A stretch of 64,000 bases of DNA from Ignavibacteria bacterium. GTDB lineage: Bacteria; Bacteroidota; Ignavibacteria; Tepidaquicellales; Tepidaquicellaceae. This document shows, piece by piece, positions 1 to 7,927 of this stretch. The stretch covers positions 1-64,000 of the forward strand of contig JAIBBK010000060.1 of assembly GCA_019694675.1 (NCBI GenBank), written 5' to 3'. Position 1 is the stretch's first letter; every line of letters starts with the position of its first letter. A program made the translations under genes and the position numbers. The notes under the pieces are model-generated. The model was not told the DNA's origin and searched no databases. It was given only the letters and a program-made list of their open reading frames with translations.

Positions 1-8
1 ATCTTCAT
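1..8 (-). CDS. First codons of the next gene of the cytochrome operon (partial)
   Basis: Reading the minus strand, the barrel gene stops with TGA at 22-20. This is followed at once by GGAGG (complement of 13-17), a short A-rich spacer and ATG AAG at 8-3. The Shine-Dalgarno sequence and 11-base spacing make this a convincing start for another gene in the same operon. Only two codons are inside the window, so the product is unknown. An outer-membrane or surface cytochrome would fit the context, but that is a guess. Confidence 0.6.
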
Positions 9-19
9 ATTTCCTCCGG

Positions 20-1306
20 TCATTTGTTAAGGTTGCTGAATAGCCAGTAACTGAATCCCACAAGAAGCCTGGTATCATAACTGTACTGTCTGTTTGTGAT
101 GAGTTGTCCCTGTGCATCTATTGCAAACTGCCTGCTTGGCCTGTAAGTAAGGCCGAGAGTTGCCCCGAAGGCATTGTATTTGTCCTGCTCTATACTGCCT
201 TCATAGTAGCTTGAGTAATTGAGAGAGGCAGTTCCGGAAAGTATCTCCCTTACAAACTGGTAAGCCCCGTATGCGCTGAATCCGTTGGAACTGCCGGCTT
301 CACCGGAGTAACCGATATAGCTTGCACCAAAGCTCGGGCCTCCGACTCCGATCTGATACCGCAGGGAACTGGCATCCGTAAAGATCACGTCAGCGATCTT
401 GCCGTAAATGTTCAATCCGCTTTTGAACTGATAATTGACCGATCCTTCTATCTCCTGATAAGCTTTGTGTTCGAAAGTCCAGAAGATCGAATTGAAGCTT
501 ATGAGCGGTTCCCTGTAAAGGTAGCCTGCCGTGAATCTTACGGGACCGGTGCCATAGCCCGCATTCAGTTCACCCTTGTAAACGAGTTCCCTGTTGATGT
601 CGTAATAGAGTTTACCGTAAACGTTGAATGCCTGTTTATATGCATAATTGAAATCAACACCTGCAAGCGTGAACATTTTGTCGTCGGGTTCAATTTCGAT
701 CTCGGTTGTATTGAAGATCGAATCGAGCCTTGGGGCCGCATAGCTTTTCTGATTCTTGTGTTTATCCATATAGCTCAGGTTTGCAACGAGCCCCTGTGTA
801 CCGTAGTAGCCGAAGTTTGCACCGAGGAGGAAGTCGTTTCCAAGCGAGCCGTAGTTTTTGAAGTCATAGGCAGCCGGAGTATTGAATCCGCCGTAAGCAG
901 TGAACTGATATTCCTTTTTTTTACCCGCCTTGAATTTCAGCAGGACACCGTCCAGGGGTCCTTTGCCTACGCCGGCATACACGAACTGTCTTCCGAGCTT
1001 CAGATCCATCATGCCGAACAGGTCTGAACCCTTGACGTAAGCATTATACAGAGTGAATTCAAATCCTCTGTCAATCTTATTTGAGAGGTCCTCCCCGGCC
1101 TGCATCCATGTATTGAAGCTCCATTTTCCGCCGTTGATATCAAACGAAGCGTTTTGGTATCCACGGATATGATTTGTAGAAATGCCGATGCTGTCAGCTC
1201 TTTCCCAGGTATAAAAGAACGAATTGAGTCTCATATTAACGCTCTGGGAAAAAAGCGGGGCAGCAAAGGCAGTCATTGCAGCAATCAGTAAACAAATCCG
1301 TTTCAT
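20..1306 (-). CDS. Outer-membrane beta-barrel (porin-like) protein of the cytochrome operon
   Basis: A 428-residue protein with a clear signal peptide (about residues 1-21, ending in FAAPLFSQ). The rest is dominated by alternating aromatic/small-residue strands and ends in a short aromatic-rich strand (SYWLFSNLNK), as expected of an outer-membrane barrel. The segment around LGRQFVYAGVGKGPLDGV resembles the GRQ..G.LDG pattern of porins of the alginate-export type, but I cannot assign a family firmly. It lies 8 bp downstream of a tetraheme cytochrome gene and belongs to a run of cytochrome genes on the same strand. By analogy with porin-cytochrome conduits it may let electrons or a small substrate cross the outer membrane; that role is inferred. 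A plain porin is the alternative. Confidence 0.7.
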   Translation of the reverse strand: MKRICLLIAAMTAFAAPLFSQSVNMRLNSFFYTWERADSIGISTNHIRGYQNASFDINGGKWSFNTWMQAGEDLSNKIDRGFEFTLYNAYVKGSDLFGMMDLKLGRQFVYAGVGKGPLDGVLLKFKAGKKKEYQFTAYGGFNTPAAYDFKNYGSLGNDFLLGANFGYYGTQGLVANLSYMDKHKNQKSYAAPRLDSIFNTTEIEIEPDDKMFTLAGVDFNYAYKQAFNVYGKLYYDINRELVYKGELNAGYGTGPVRFTAGYLYREPLISFNSIFWTFEHKAYQEIEGSVNYQFKSGLNIYGKIADVIFTDASSLRYQIGVGGPSFGASYIGYSGEAGSSNGFSAYGAYQFVREILSGTASLNYSSYYEGSIEQDKYNAFGATLGLTYRPSRQFAIDAQGQLITNRQYSYDTRLLVGFSYWLFSNLNK

Positions 1307-1314
1307 GATCTTTG

Positions 1315-1881
1315 CTATTTAGGTTTAGGATGAGCGATCATTTCCCACATTGGATCGTAATCAAACTCAAAATATGTCGGGCTTTCAGGGTTATGGCAGT
1401 TGATGCAGAATTTCTCTTTCTCCATATGAACGATCAGTCCTTTAGCAGAAGAGAGTTCAGGATTATTCATCACTTCCAGTTTTCTGTATTCTGATCCCGG
1501 GCCGTGACAGCTTTCACACTGAACACCCTGATAAAGATCGAATGAGCCAAGGAACTCTGTTTCGCTGAAATCTCTTCCGAGTGTATGGCATTTTATGCAG
1601 TTTGGGGTTTCCGCGGCGGGGGTTATATAACCCCCGGCCTTTGCAATACTGTCGGCTTTCGGTGTCTGTAAAGTCTGAAAAGCCCTTGCATGCTTGGATT
1701 CTTCCCAGATCCCGTATTGGTTTCCCTGCGCTTCAGATCTGTGACATGAACCGGCGCAAGTATTTGCGCCCACATACTTGAGATCAGTCTGCCGGACTTC
1801 CGGTGAAATGCCTGAAATCAGAAAAAGTAACATTGCCGCAACTGCGGTCAATGACAGCATCTTGCCGTGCGCTTCCATCAT
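1315..1881 (-). CDS. Tetraheme cytochrome c554-like protein, copy 1
   Basis: A 188-residue exported cytochrome with an N-terminal signal segment (about residues 8-28). It has four heme-binding sites: CAGSCH at 42-47, CIKCH at 95-99, CESCH at 122-126 and CINCH at 159-163. The order and spacing resemble the cytochrome c554 (tetraheme) group. The first site has three residues between the cysteines (CX3CH) instead of two; the codons TGC GCC GGT TCA TGT CAC show this directly. The protein is a close paralogue of the product of the next gene upstream. It probably shuttles electrons in the periplasm between the inner-membrane cytochromes and the outer membrane. A hairpin separates it from its paralogue, so its expression may be lower. 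Met1, Met2 or Met8 could be the start. Confidence 0.85.
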   Translation of the reverse strand: MMEAHGKMLSLTAVAAMLLFLISGISPEVRQTDLKYVGANTCAGSCHRSEAQGNQYGIWEESKHARAFQTLQTPKADSIAKAGGYITPAAETPNCIKCHTLGRDFSETEFLGSFDLYQGVQCESCHGPGSEYRKLEVMNNPELSSAKGLIVHMEKEKFCINCHNPESPTYFEFDYDPMWEMIAHPKPK

Positions 1882-1912
1882 GCCGGCTGATCTTTAGTTT
1901 TGCAAAAAAAGA

Positions 1913-1936
1913 GAGCCGGATTATATAATCCGGCTC
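1913..1936 (-). terminator. Perfect 24-bp palindrome followed by T-run, intra-operon terminator
   Basis: A perfect palindrome with arms GAGCCGGATTAT / ATAATCCGGCTC. On the minus strand it is followed by CTTTTTTT (complement of 1904-1911). It lies between the two tetraheme cytochrome genes and probably causes partial termination within the operon. The same 22-bp core recurs at 30723-30744. Confidence 0.75.
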
Positions 1937-1945
1937 CCAGTACCC

Positions 1946-2521
1946 CTACTCCTCGCTTCCCGCAGGCTTCGGATGCTTTATCTTATCCCACATCTCGGCA
2001 TAGTTGAATCCCTTGAATGTCGGGCTCTCCGAATTATGGCAACCTGTGCAGAAAGATTCTCCTTCAGTATGCACGATCATCCCGTTCTCCTGTGCCTTCG
2101 CCTTGTCCTTCATGATCGAAAGCTTCTTGTACTCGGATCCGGGTCCGTGACAGGTCTCGCACTGCACTCCCTGCGTCTTATCAAATGTATCCTCAAGCTC
2201 AGCGGCGTTTATATCCTTCCCAAGTACATGACACTTGAGACACTCGGGTGTTTCTGCCGCCGCTGTAGAAAATCCTTTGTCCTTTGCTATCTTGTCAGCT
2301 TCGGGAGTCTGCAGTGTCTTGTATGCCTGCGCATGCTTTGATGACTGCCAGATCTCGAGCTGATTGCCTTTTGCCTCACCCTTATGGCAGGCGCCGGTGC
2401 ACTTATCTACACCTACATACTTGAAATCCCCTGCGCCTGAACTTACAGCGCTGTCTGAGGACATGTAGAAAATGAATGCTCCTGCTGCCAGGGCAAGCAT
2501 TGTGAAATAGATCTTCTTCAT
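1946..2521 (-). CDS. Tetraheme cytochrome c554-like protein, copy 2
   Basis: A 191-residue exported cytochrome (signal segment about residues 1-20) with heme sites CTGACH (41-46), CLKCH, CETCH and CTGCH. As in its paralogue, the first site is CX3CH (codons TGC ACC GGC GCC TGC CAT). The two proteins align over their whole length, including the SKHA..(Y/F).TLQTP, CHGPGSEY and HPKP motifs, so they come from a duplication. An AAGGAG ribosome-binding site sits just before the ATG. The gene follows the large NapC-like cytochrome by 67 bp. Periplasmic electron carrier is the likely role. If the CX3CH site does not bind heme the protein would be triheme. Confidence 0.85.
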   Translation of the reverse strand: MKKIYFTMLALAAGAFIFYMSSDSAVSSGAGDFKYVGVDKCTGACHKGEAKGNQLEIWQSSKHAQAYKTLQTPEADKIAKDKGFSTAAAETPECLKCHVLGKDINAAELEDTFDKTQGVQCETCHGPGSEYKKLSIMKDKAKAQENGMIVHTEGESFCTGCHNSESPTFKGFNYAEMWDKIKHPKPAGSEE

Positions 2522-2588
2522 CAGGTTCTCCTTGAATTAATGTTTATTGATTTAAGTTAATTGCATTTGTGAAATATGAAAGTCCTTT

Positions 2589-4625
2589 CTATTTCATTCC
2601 CTTGAGTTTCTTCTTTCCATCCGAAAGCACTGTGCTTATGAGTTCGTTGTTATGCACATATATGCTCGGATAAGAACTTATCTTGGATACTTCCTTCTTG
2701 ATCCTGTCAAGATCGGCTCTTTGCTGTTCATCTATAGCGTTCCTGTCAATTCCGCTGATAAGCTCGTTCACTTCAGCAATCAGTTTCTTAACATCTCCTT
2801 TCCATTCTGTCATCATTTCATTGTATTCCGCATCATGGCACTTCTGGCAAACCTTGTTGTCCGGCTTAATTACCTTTCCGCCTTCCACATGGCAGTCAAT
2901 GCACTTTGAGCCTGCCTCTTTCATTATGTCCGGTATATTCTTTCCGAAAGCATTTCCCGAATATACCTGCTCCTGAAATGAATGGCATTTGTTGCAGGAT
3001 TCATCGCTGTCTTTTGCCTTTCCGTGATGGCAGTTATTGCATCCCTCCTTTGTGACAGTCGTTTCGCCGTGCTTGTTTGCGTTCGAGTGGCACCTGTCAC
3101 AGGAGATCTTCTGATTTATGATGTGCATGTTATGCGAGAACTTCATGTCAAACTTGCTGACGTTGATCTCCTGTATTCCCGAATGGCATCTGTAACATTC
3201 ATTCGGTATCACCTCGGCATTCGATACAAACGCAGGAAGGCTTGCAGATGAACCCACTATTGCAAGTGCATCCTTCATGAGCGAATACGCTCCCACAAGC
3301 AGCCTGTCTGCAAACTGCGCATTGTGCACTGCCTTACCGGTTTCTACAAGTCTTATATTGTGCTGTGCTTCTTCGAGCTTCTTAATAGCATCCTGCTTCT
3401 TTCCGCTTCCCGAAGCGTTCACGTTCTGTTCTGCAACTCTGTATATGGAACTGATGACTCTCAGCCGGGCTTCCGCGGTCTGTTCCCACTCCTTTACAAG
3501 CTTGTCATATCCTTTGCCGTGGCAATTTTCACATGCACTGCCGCCTGATTTGGAAGTGCCGACTCCCTTCTTGTCAACTTCATGAAATATGTGACAGCCC
3601 TTGCAGTTCATTCCGTTCAGGAACATCGCGCTCGGCGTCTTTTCCGTGTTGAATCCGTTTTCCCCTGAAAACAGGCTTACCATTGCCGTGTGAGCATTAG
3701 AGTGGCAGGTCTGACAGTCAGGAGGGGCATTCGGATCGAGAGGTTCTATCTTATGCTCGATTGGAGTATGGCACTCCGAACATTTCAGCGTGTGCTTTGC
3801 AATATGAGCCGTGTGCATGAACTCAATATCGTTGAACTTGTTCAGCCTCTCTTCCTCAAAATGACAGTGGAAGCATCTTTCCTTTCCGACGTCACCCCTT
3901 CCCTGCACTACTGCAGAGTGGCAACTACCGCAGTCATACTTCTTTTCCACTACATTTACATGGTTGTATCTCAGATTCGCAAGCACTTCCTTCGGCTTGT
4001 TATCAAATCCGTGGCATGTGTTGCAGTCAGAAAGCTTGTCGAATTTGTGTTCGGGATCATCAGACTTCTTGAAGTGGCAATTGAAACATGTACTGCCGGT
4101 AACTTCCATGTGTGTGCCCTGAACGATCTGAGAATGACAACTGATACACTTCAGCTTCTTTCCACGCTTCAGATCTTCCAGATGATTCTTATGGCTGAAA
4201 GCGATACCGCTGAAATCATACACAGAGTCCTGAAACTGCTGTGTTTCATGGCATCCTGACCTTGCACAGGTGTTGTCGGGAATTTCTGCCCACGGTTTGC
4301 GCTTTTTGTATGACATCGTTACATAATTGGCGATCTGCACAAGTCCGTTGATCTTTCCTTTTATCGTTCCCGATATTCCGGGCTCAAAGTGGCATTCCAC
4401 ACAATCAACTTTGTTGTGCTGTGACGTTTTCCAGCTGTTGTAGAACGTCTCCATGTAATGGCATGTGGGACAGAAGGAGGGCCTTGATGTGTACTCCGCA
4501 GCTCCGGCAAGAAGGACAATGAAAAGTCCGAGGTAAATTCCGGAGAACAGGAGGACTCTCTTCCATCCTCTTACGTTCTTGAAGTACTTCTTCTCCTTCA
4601 ACGGCTTTGACTCTTCATTTGCCAT
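2589..4625 (-). CDS. NapC/NirT-like membrane-anchored multiheme cytochrome c (18 heme sites)
   Basis: A 678-residue protein with a short cytoplasmic N-terminus, one membrane anchor (about residues 21-46) and then CPTCHYMETFYNSW, typical of the NapC/NirT quinol-dehydrogenase group. I count 17 CXXCH sites plus one CX4CH site (CARSGCH, near residue 120). The sites fall in two clusters separated by a long heme-free helical stretch (roughly residues 385-475), and the C-terminal 70 residues are again helical and heme-free. The gene starts 9 bp after the cytochrome b gene. Together with that subunit and the 19-heme protein it probably forms a quinone-linked inner-membrane complex, comparable in parts to the Cbc complexes of Geobacter. 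The direction of electron flow cannot be read from sequence. Confidence 0.85.
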   Translation of the reverse strand: MANEESKPLKEKKYFKNVRGWKRVLLFSGIYLGLFIVLLAGAAEYTSRPSFCPTCHYMETFYNSWKTSQHNKVDCVECHFEPGISGTIKGKINGLVQIANYVTMSYKKRKPWAEIPDNTCARSGCHETQQFQDSVYDFSGIAFSHKNHLEDLKRGKKLKCISCHSQIVQGTHMEVTGSTCFNCHFKKSDDPEHKFDKLSDCNTCHGFDNKPKEVLANLRYNHVNVVEKKYDCGSCHSAVVQGRGDVGKERCFHCHFEEERLNKFNDIEFMHTAHIAKHTLKCSECHTPIEHKIEPLDPNAPPDCQTCHSNAHTAMVSLFSGENGFNTEKTPSAMFLNGMNCKGCHIFHEVDKKGVGTSKSGGSACENCHGKGYDKLVKEWEQTAEARLRVISSIYRVAEQNVNASGSGKKQDAIKKLEEAQHNIRLVETGKAVHNAQFADRLLVGAYSLMKDALAIVGSSASLPAFVSNAEVIPNECYRCHSGIQEINVSKFDMKFSHNMHIINQKISCDRCHSNANKHGETTVTKEGCNNCHHGKAKDSDESCNKCHSFQEQVYSGNAFGKNIPDIMKEAGSKCIDCHVEGGKVIKPDNKVCQKCHDAEYNEMMTEWKGDVKKLIAEVNELISGIDRNAIDEQQRADLDRIKKEVSKISSYPSIYVHNNELISTVLSDGKKKLKGMK

Positions 4626-4634
4626 GATTCACTC

Positions 4635-5345
4635 TTAAGATTTGATGTTTTCCTTTTTGTCAGGAATTTCACCCGCCAACTTTTGAAGCTCAAGAGGATG
4701 CTCGTGTTCCATCTCTTCTCTTGTAAGAAATCCGCTAAGCCATGCCTTGTTCATCGGCCTCACATCGGGATTAAGAAATACAAAATAGAAATGCCATACA
4801 ACAATCGCCAGAGATGCCAGTATTGCTTCGTAGTAATGTATCGCAGTTGCAATGTCCATCCCGACGTTTCCAACTACCCCGAAGAAGAAGTCCTTGAACC
4901 AGAGAACAAATCCCGTTGCTCCCATTATCACCGTTCCCCAAACAACCGCCCAGTACTCCATCTTTTCAATATAGCTGAATCTTCCGTAGAGCGGCCTGTC
5001 ATCCGATCTTCCAATGAGATATTTCATTGCATTCTTAAAATCTGAAACATCGCTCTTGGCAGGAAAGAAATCCTTTATGAGCTGTCGCCCTCTTGGCGTA
5101 AATGAAACATAGTACAGGTGGTAAAGTGATGCTGCAATCATTACCACTGATGCAATACGGTGAACAAGTCCTCTTGCCTCAAATGCATTCTCTCCAATTG
5201 CCGCAGATAACATCCTCACCCACCACGCTTCCGGAAACTTCAGCGCAAATCCCGTTATCACCAGCACTATGAAACTGCTCAGAAGCAGAAAGTGCTGGAT
5301 GCGCTCGTTCTTTGTCATCCGTAAATATTTTACCTCAGATTCCAT
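4635..5345 (-). CDS. Cytochrome b561-like integral membrane subunit (formate dehydrogenase gamma/thiosulfate reductase b type)
   Basis: A 236-residue protein with at least four hydrophobic helices and membrane-embedded histidines (RIQH in the first helix, LVHR and SLYHLYY in the second, AIHYYEA and VVWHFYF towards the end), the pattern of di-heme b subunits that exchange electrons with quinone. I chose ATG at 5345, which is preceded by AAGAAG. A longer version starting at TTG 5381 would overlap the upstream gene by 47 bp and has no ribosome-binding sequence. With the chosen start the overlap with the upstream cytochrome gene is 11 bp, which suggests translational coupling. It is the likely membrane quinone site of the multiheme complex. 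Confidence 0.85.
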   Translation of the reverse strand: MESEVKYLRMTKNERIQHFLLLSSFIVLVITGFALKFPEAWWVRMLSAAIGENAFEARGLVHRIASVVMIAASLYHLYYVSFTPRGRQLIKDFFPAKSDVSDFKNAMKYLIGRSDDRPLYGRFSYIEKMEYWAVVWGTVIMGATGFVLWFKDFFFGVVGNVGMDIATAIHYYEAILASLAIVVWHFYFVFLNPDVRPMNKAWLSGFLTREEMEHEHPLELQKLAGEIPDKKENIKS

Positions 5346-7239
5346 CAGACTTCTTAAGTTGGATTTTTCTTCTGTAGTCAAGTATGTTGTGTAGCAGCAT
5401 GAATCCTATCAGGCCGATTATCAGGGTTATGTAAAATACGGTCACCACATAAACAAACGGAGAATCTTTCCTGGCATCTTCAATGTGTATCTTTGTAGTG
5501 AAGAACGCCTGCGTTGCTCCCGGGTGGCAGTTTCCGCAGGTTTGAGGAAGATTCGATTTGAAAACAGTTGACAACGAATCCGTTGACGGCCTGATGTTGT
5601 GATTTCCGTGACAGCTCTCACAGTTTGCAGCTTCCTGCATACCACCCCTTGTTGCAAGGCCGTGGAAACTCTCTTTGTAACTTTCAAAGATCTTCGTCGG
5701 CAGATCATTTCTCTCTATGATCTCCAGGGATGCATGGCAGTTCGAACACATTCTTATCACGCCTTTCGATTTCTCGAGCTTGTCGTCAATGTCCTTCTTG
5801 GAGATCACATGGTTTCCGTGACAATCATTGCACGTGGGAGAATCATAATTTCCCTTGATGGTAATTCCGGTTTCATGAATGCTTCCAACGTACTCGTCAA
5901 GCTCCTTGCCGTGGCAGTTTGCCTGCCCGCATGTTTTTGCAAGATTTCTCTTGCTCAGTTTTGAATCAACGCTTGCCGCATTCTCCATTTCGTGCGCACC
6001 GTGACAGTCTGAACAGGTAGGCGCATTGAGATTGCCTTCCTGCAATGCCTTGTAGTGCTCGCTTTCCTTGTAGCCGGTTATCAGTTCTTCTTCGCCGAGA
6101 TAAGTCTTGTGTGTGATCTTGCCGTCCTTGTGGCAATTAAGGCATTTGTCAACCAGATTGATCTTCGAAAGTTCATTCGCGCTGAATGTTGACTTTATAT
6201 CATGCTCGCCGTGACAATCCGTGCATGTGGGTGCATCCTTGTTTCCGTTGGCAAGTTCCTGACCATGCTTGGATCTCCTGAATTTCGAAACCACGTCGCT
6301 GTGGCACTTGCCGCACGTTTCCATCTGCCTGGCTCTCAGGGTTGATGCCTGCGGATTGTCCGCTTCATGCACCATGTGGTCACCGTGACAGTCAACACAC
6401 CCGGCGGCTTCCACATCATTCTTGGTTATGGAAGCATGAACGCTGGTCTTGTATCTGGAAACAAATTTTGCCGAGCCCTTTTCCTCGCCCGGAAACATCT
6501 TCTCATTCAGATGACACTTCAGGCATCCTTCCGATTCTATGGATATCTTGCTTGAGAGTATGGCATGCGAACCGTGACAATCAGTGCATGTCGGTCCCCT
6601 GCCTCCGGTCTGACTCATTGCTGTACTGTGTACACTGTTGGCAAGCGCCATCTTGCTCTTGCTGTGGCACTTTCCGCAGACTGCCTGCTCGTTGGATTTG
6701 TTTACCTTCACAATTCCGTGGCCGGCTTTGTGGCAGTCCTCGCACTTTACTCCGTTCTTATCATGAATGCTGTTTGTGAACTGCTTGACTCCCTTTCTGT
6801 TATGGCAGTCATAACATTCATCGTTCCCGCTTTCCTTCATTTGCTTCACGGTCTTTATCTCGTGAGGCTTATGACAGCCGGCACACTCAACCTTTGCGTG
6901 TACGCTCTGCTGTATCCCTTTCAGATCGTCATGGCACGACTGGCAATCAACCTTTGCAGGTGACTTGGTGTGAGGAATATCATCGGGATTGTAATTGATG
7001 TGGCAGTCGCGGCATTCAACACCGCCATGTGCGGATGCATCGGCCTTCTTCTTGTCAATGAACATTGACACCTTCTTTCCGTCCCTGTCGGCCGTCAGGT
7101 CCTTGTCTTCATGGCATGCATAACAGTCTTCATCTGAATCCACAAAACTAACGGAGGTATTCTCGGTTACCGCCAGGAAAAGGAAGCCGATGAATAGAAC
7201 CGTGCACGCTACTGCTGAATATCTGATTATGATGGTCAT
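5335..7239 (-). CDS. Membrane-anchored multiheme cytochrome c (19 heme sites)
   Basis: About 634 residues. An N-terminal hydrophobic segment (about residues 5-27) is followed by 18 CXXCH sites and one CX4CH site (CGQANCH), then a C-terminal membrane helix (roughly residues 595-620) and a basic tail. Repeats of the form C(T/S/N)DCHG.H occur about every 60-70 residues, suggesting internal duplication. The protein should lie in the periplasm, anchored to the inner membrane. ATG at 7239 overlaps the stop of the receiver-like gene as TGATG; a GTG one codon earlier is also possible. Its gene is translationally linked to the cytochrome b gene downstream. It probably wires the quinone-linked subunit to the periplasmic carriers; this is inferred. 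Confidence 0.85.
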   Translation of the reverse strand: MTIIIRYSAVACTVLFIGFLFLAVTENTSVSFVDSDEDCYACHEDKDLTADRDGKKVSMFIDKKKADASAHGGVECRDCHINYNPDDIPHTKSPAKVDCQSCHDDLKGIQQSVHAKVECAGCHKPHEIKTVKQMKESGNDECYDCHNRKGVKQFTNSIHDKNGVKCEDCHKAGHGIVKVNKSNEQAVCGKCHSKSKMALANSVHSTAMSQTGGRGPTCTDCHGSHAILSSKISIESEGCLKCHLNEKMFPGEEKGSAKFVSRYKTSVHASITKNDVEAAGCVDCHGDHMVHEADNPQASTLRARQMETCGKCHSDVVSKFRRSKHGQELANGNKDAPTCTDCHGEHDIKSTFSANELSKINLVDKCLNCHKDGKITHKTYLGEEELITGYKESEHYKALQEGNLNAPTCSDCHGAHEMENAASVDSKLSKRNLAKTCGQANCHGKELDEYVGSIHETGITIKGNYDSPTCNDCHGNHVISKKDIDDKLEKSKGVIRMCSNCHASLEIIERNDLPTKIFESYKESFHGLATRGGMQEAANCESCHGNHNIRPSTDSLSTVFKSNLPQTCGNCHPGATQAFFTTKIHIEDARKDSPFVYVVTVFYITLIIGLIGFMLLHNILDYRRKIQLKKSDGI

Positions 7240-7604
7240 CACTTACGGTTTTCAAAGATCTTGTTTATGAACTTCGTCAGTTCGCTCAGCCTGAACGGTT
7301 CAGACATATACTCAGCATCCCCTATCACCATGCCGGCCGAATCAAGCGAAGGCAGGCAAATGACTCTTGCTTCTTTTAGTCTGTCCCTTGCAGCCTGCTT
7401 CACATCATCATCAATGTCTTTGTCAAATATGAGGCAATCGATACTGCCGTTCAGAGTATTCATGTTCTCTATGCTTATCTCGTCACCTGTTGTACTTGAA
7501 ACCTCGTAACCGCATTTGCCAAGCGTCTTCTTAACGAGTTCGGCGATTTCTTCTTTCCTGCTCACTATGTGTATTAAGGGGGACTGCATACTGGAATCAC
7601 GCAT
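7239..7604 (-). CDS. Degenerate response-regulator receiver-like protein
   Basis: A small protein of about 121 residues with the alternating beta/alpha pattern of a receiver domain and no output domain. The central aspartate region is present (CLIFDKDID). The acidic pair expected after strand 1 is replaced (HIVSRKEE), and the switch lysine before the strand-5 proline is replaced by glutamate (MSEPF instead of .KPF). It may therefore not be phosphorylated in the usual way. I see no ribosome-binding site that decides the start; ATG 7604, ATG 7589 and TTG 7631 are all possible. It is the first gene of the cytochrome operon and its stop overlaps the next start. It could be an interaction module or regulator for the complex, but the sequence does not show which. 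Confidence 0.6.
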   Translation of the reverse strand: MRDSSMQSPLIHIVSRKEEIAELVKKTLGKCGYEVSSTTGDEISIENMNTLNGSIDCLIFDKDIDDDVKQAARDRLKEARVICLPSLDSAGMVIGDAEYMSEPFRLSELTKFINKIFENRK

Positions 7605-7927
7605 AATAACATACTGCAAATTCCGTGCCAAACGTGGCTTTAATTACAGCCCGGTTTTAAGGTTTTTGGCGTGTAATTATCTGTTTCAAAGTGGGTTTGT
7701 AGAAATTATCCACATAGCACTGTTGATTTTTGTTACACACGGCTTTTAAGCAGATCCTCTGAGCCTTATTCTCCGGATCATGGGTCTGAGATTGACTTCA
7801 CCTTCTGGCATGCCGGTTTGATTAAGACTGCACATCTGAACAGGTATTCGCTTTGAATCTGCTACTGAAATATAGTATAGAAGGTCAGTTATGACGTTGG
7901 TAATTTGCAGTAAACAAAACCGATAAT

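Noticed and set aside
7706..7714. Perfect DnaA box TTATCCACA upstream of the cytochrome operon
   Set aside because: A single copy without clustering; a 9-bp match can occur by chance, and the origin candidate is elsewhere. It could still bind DnaA.
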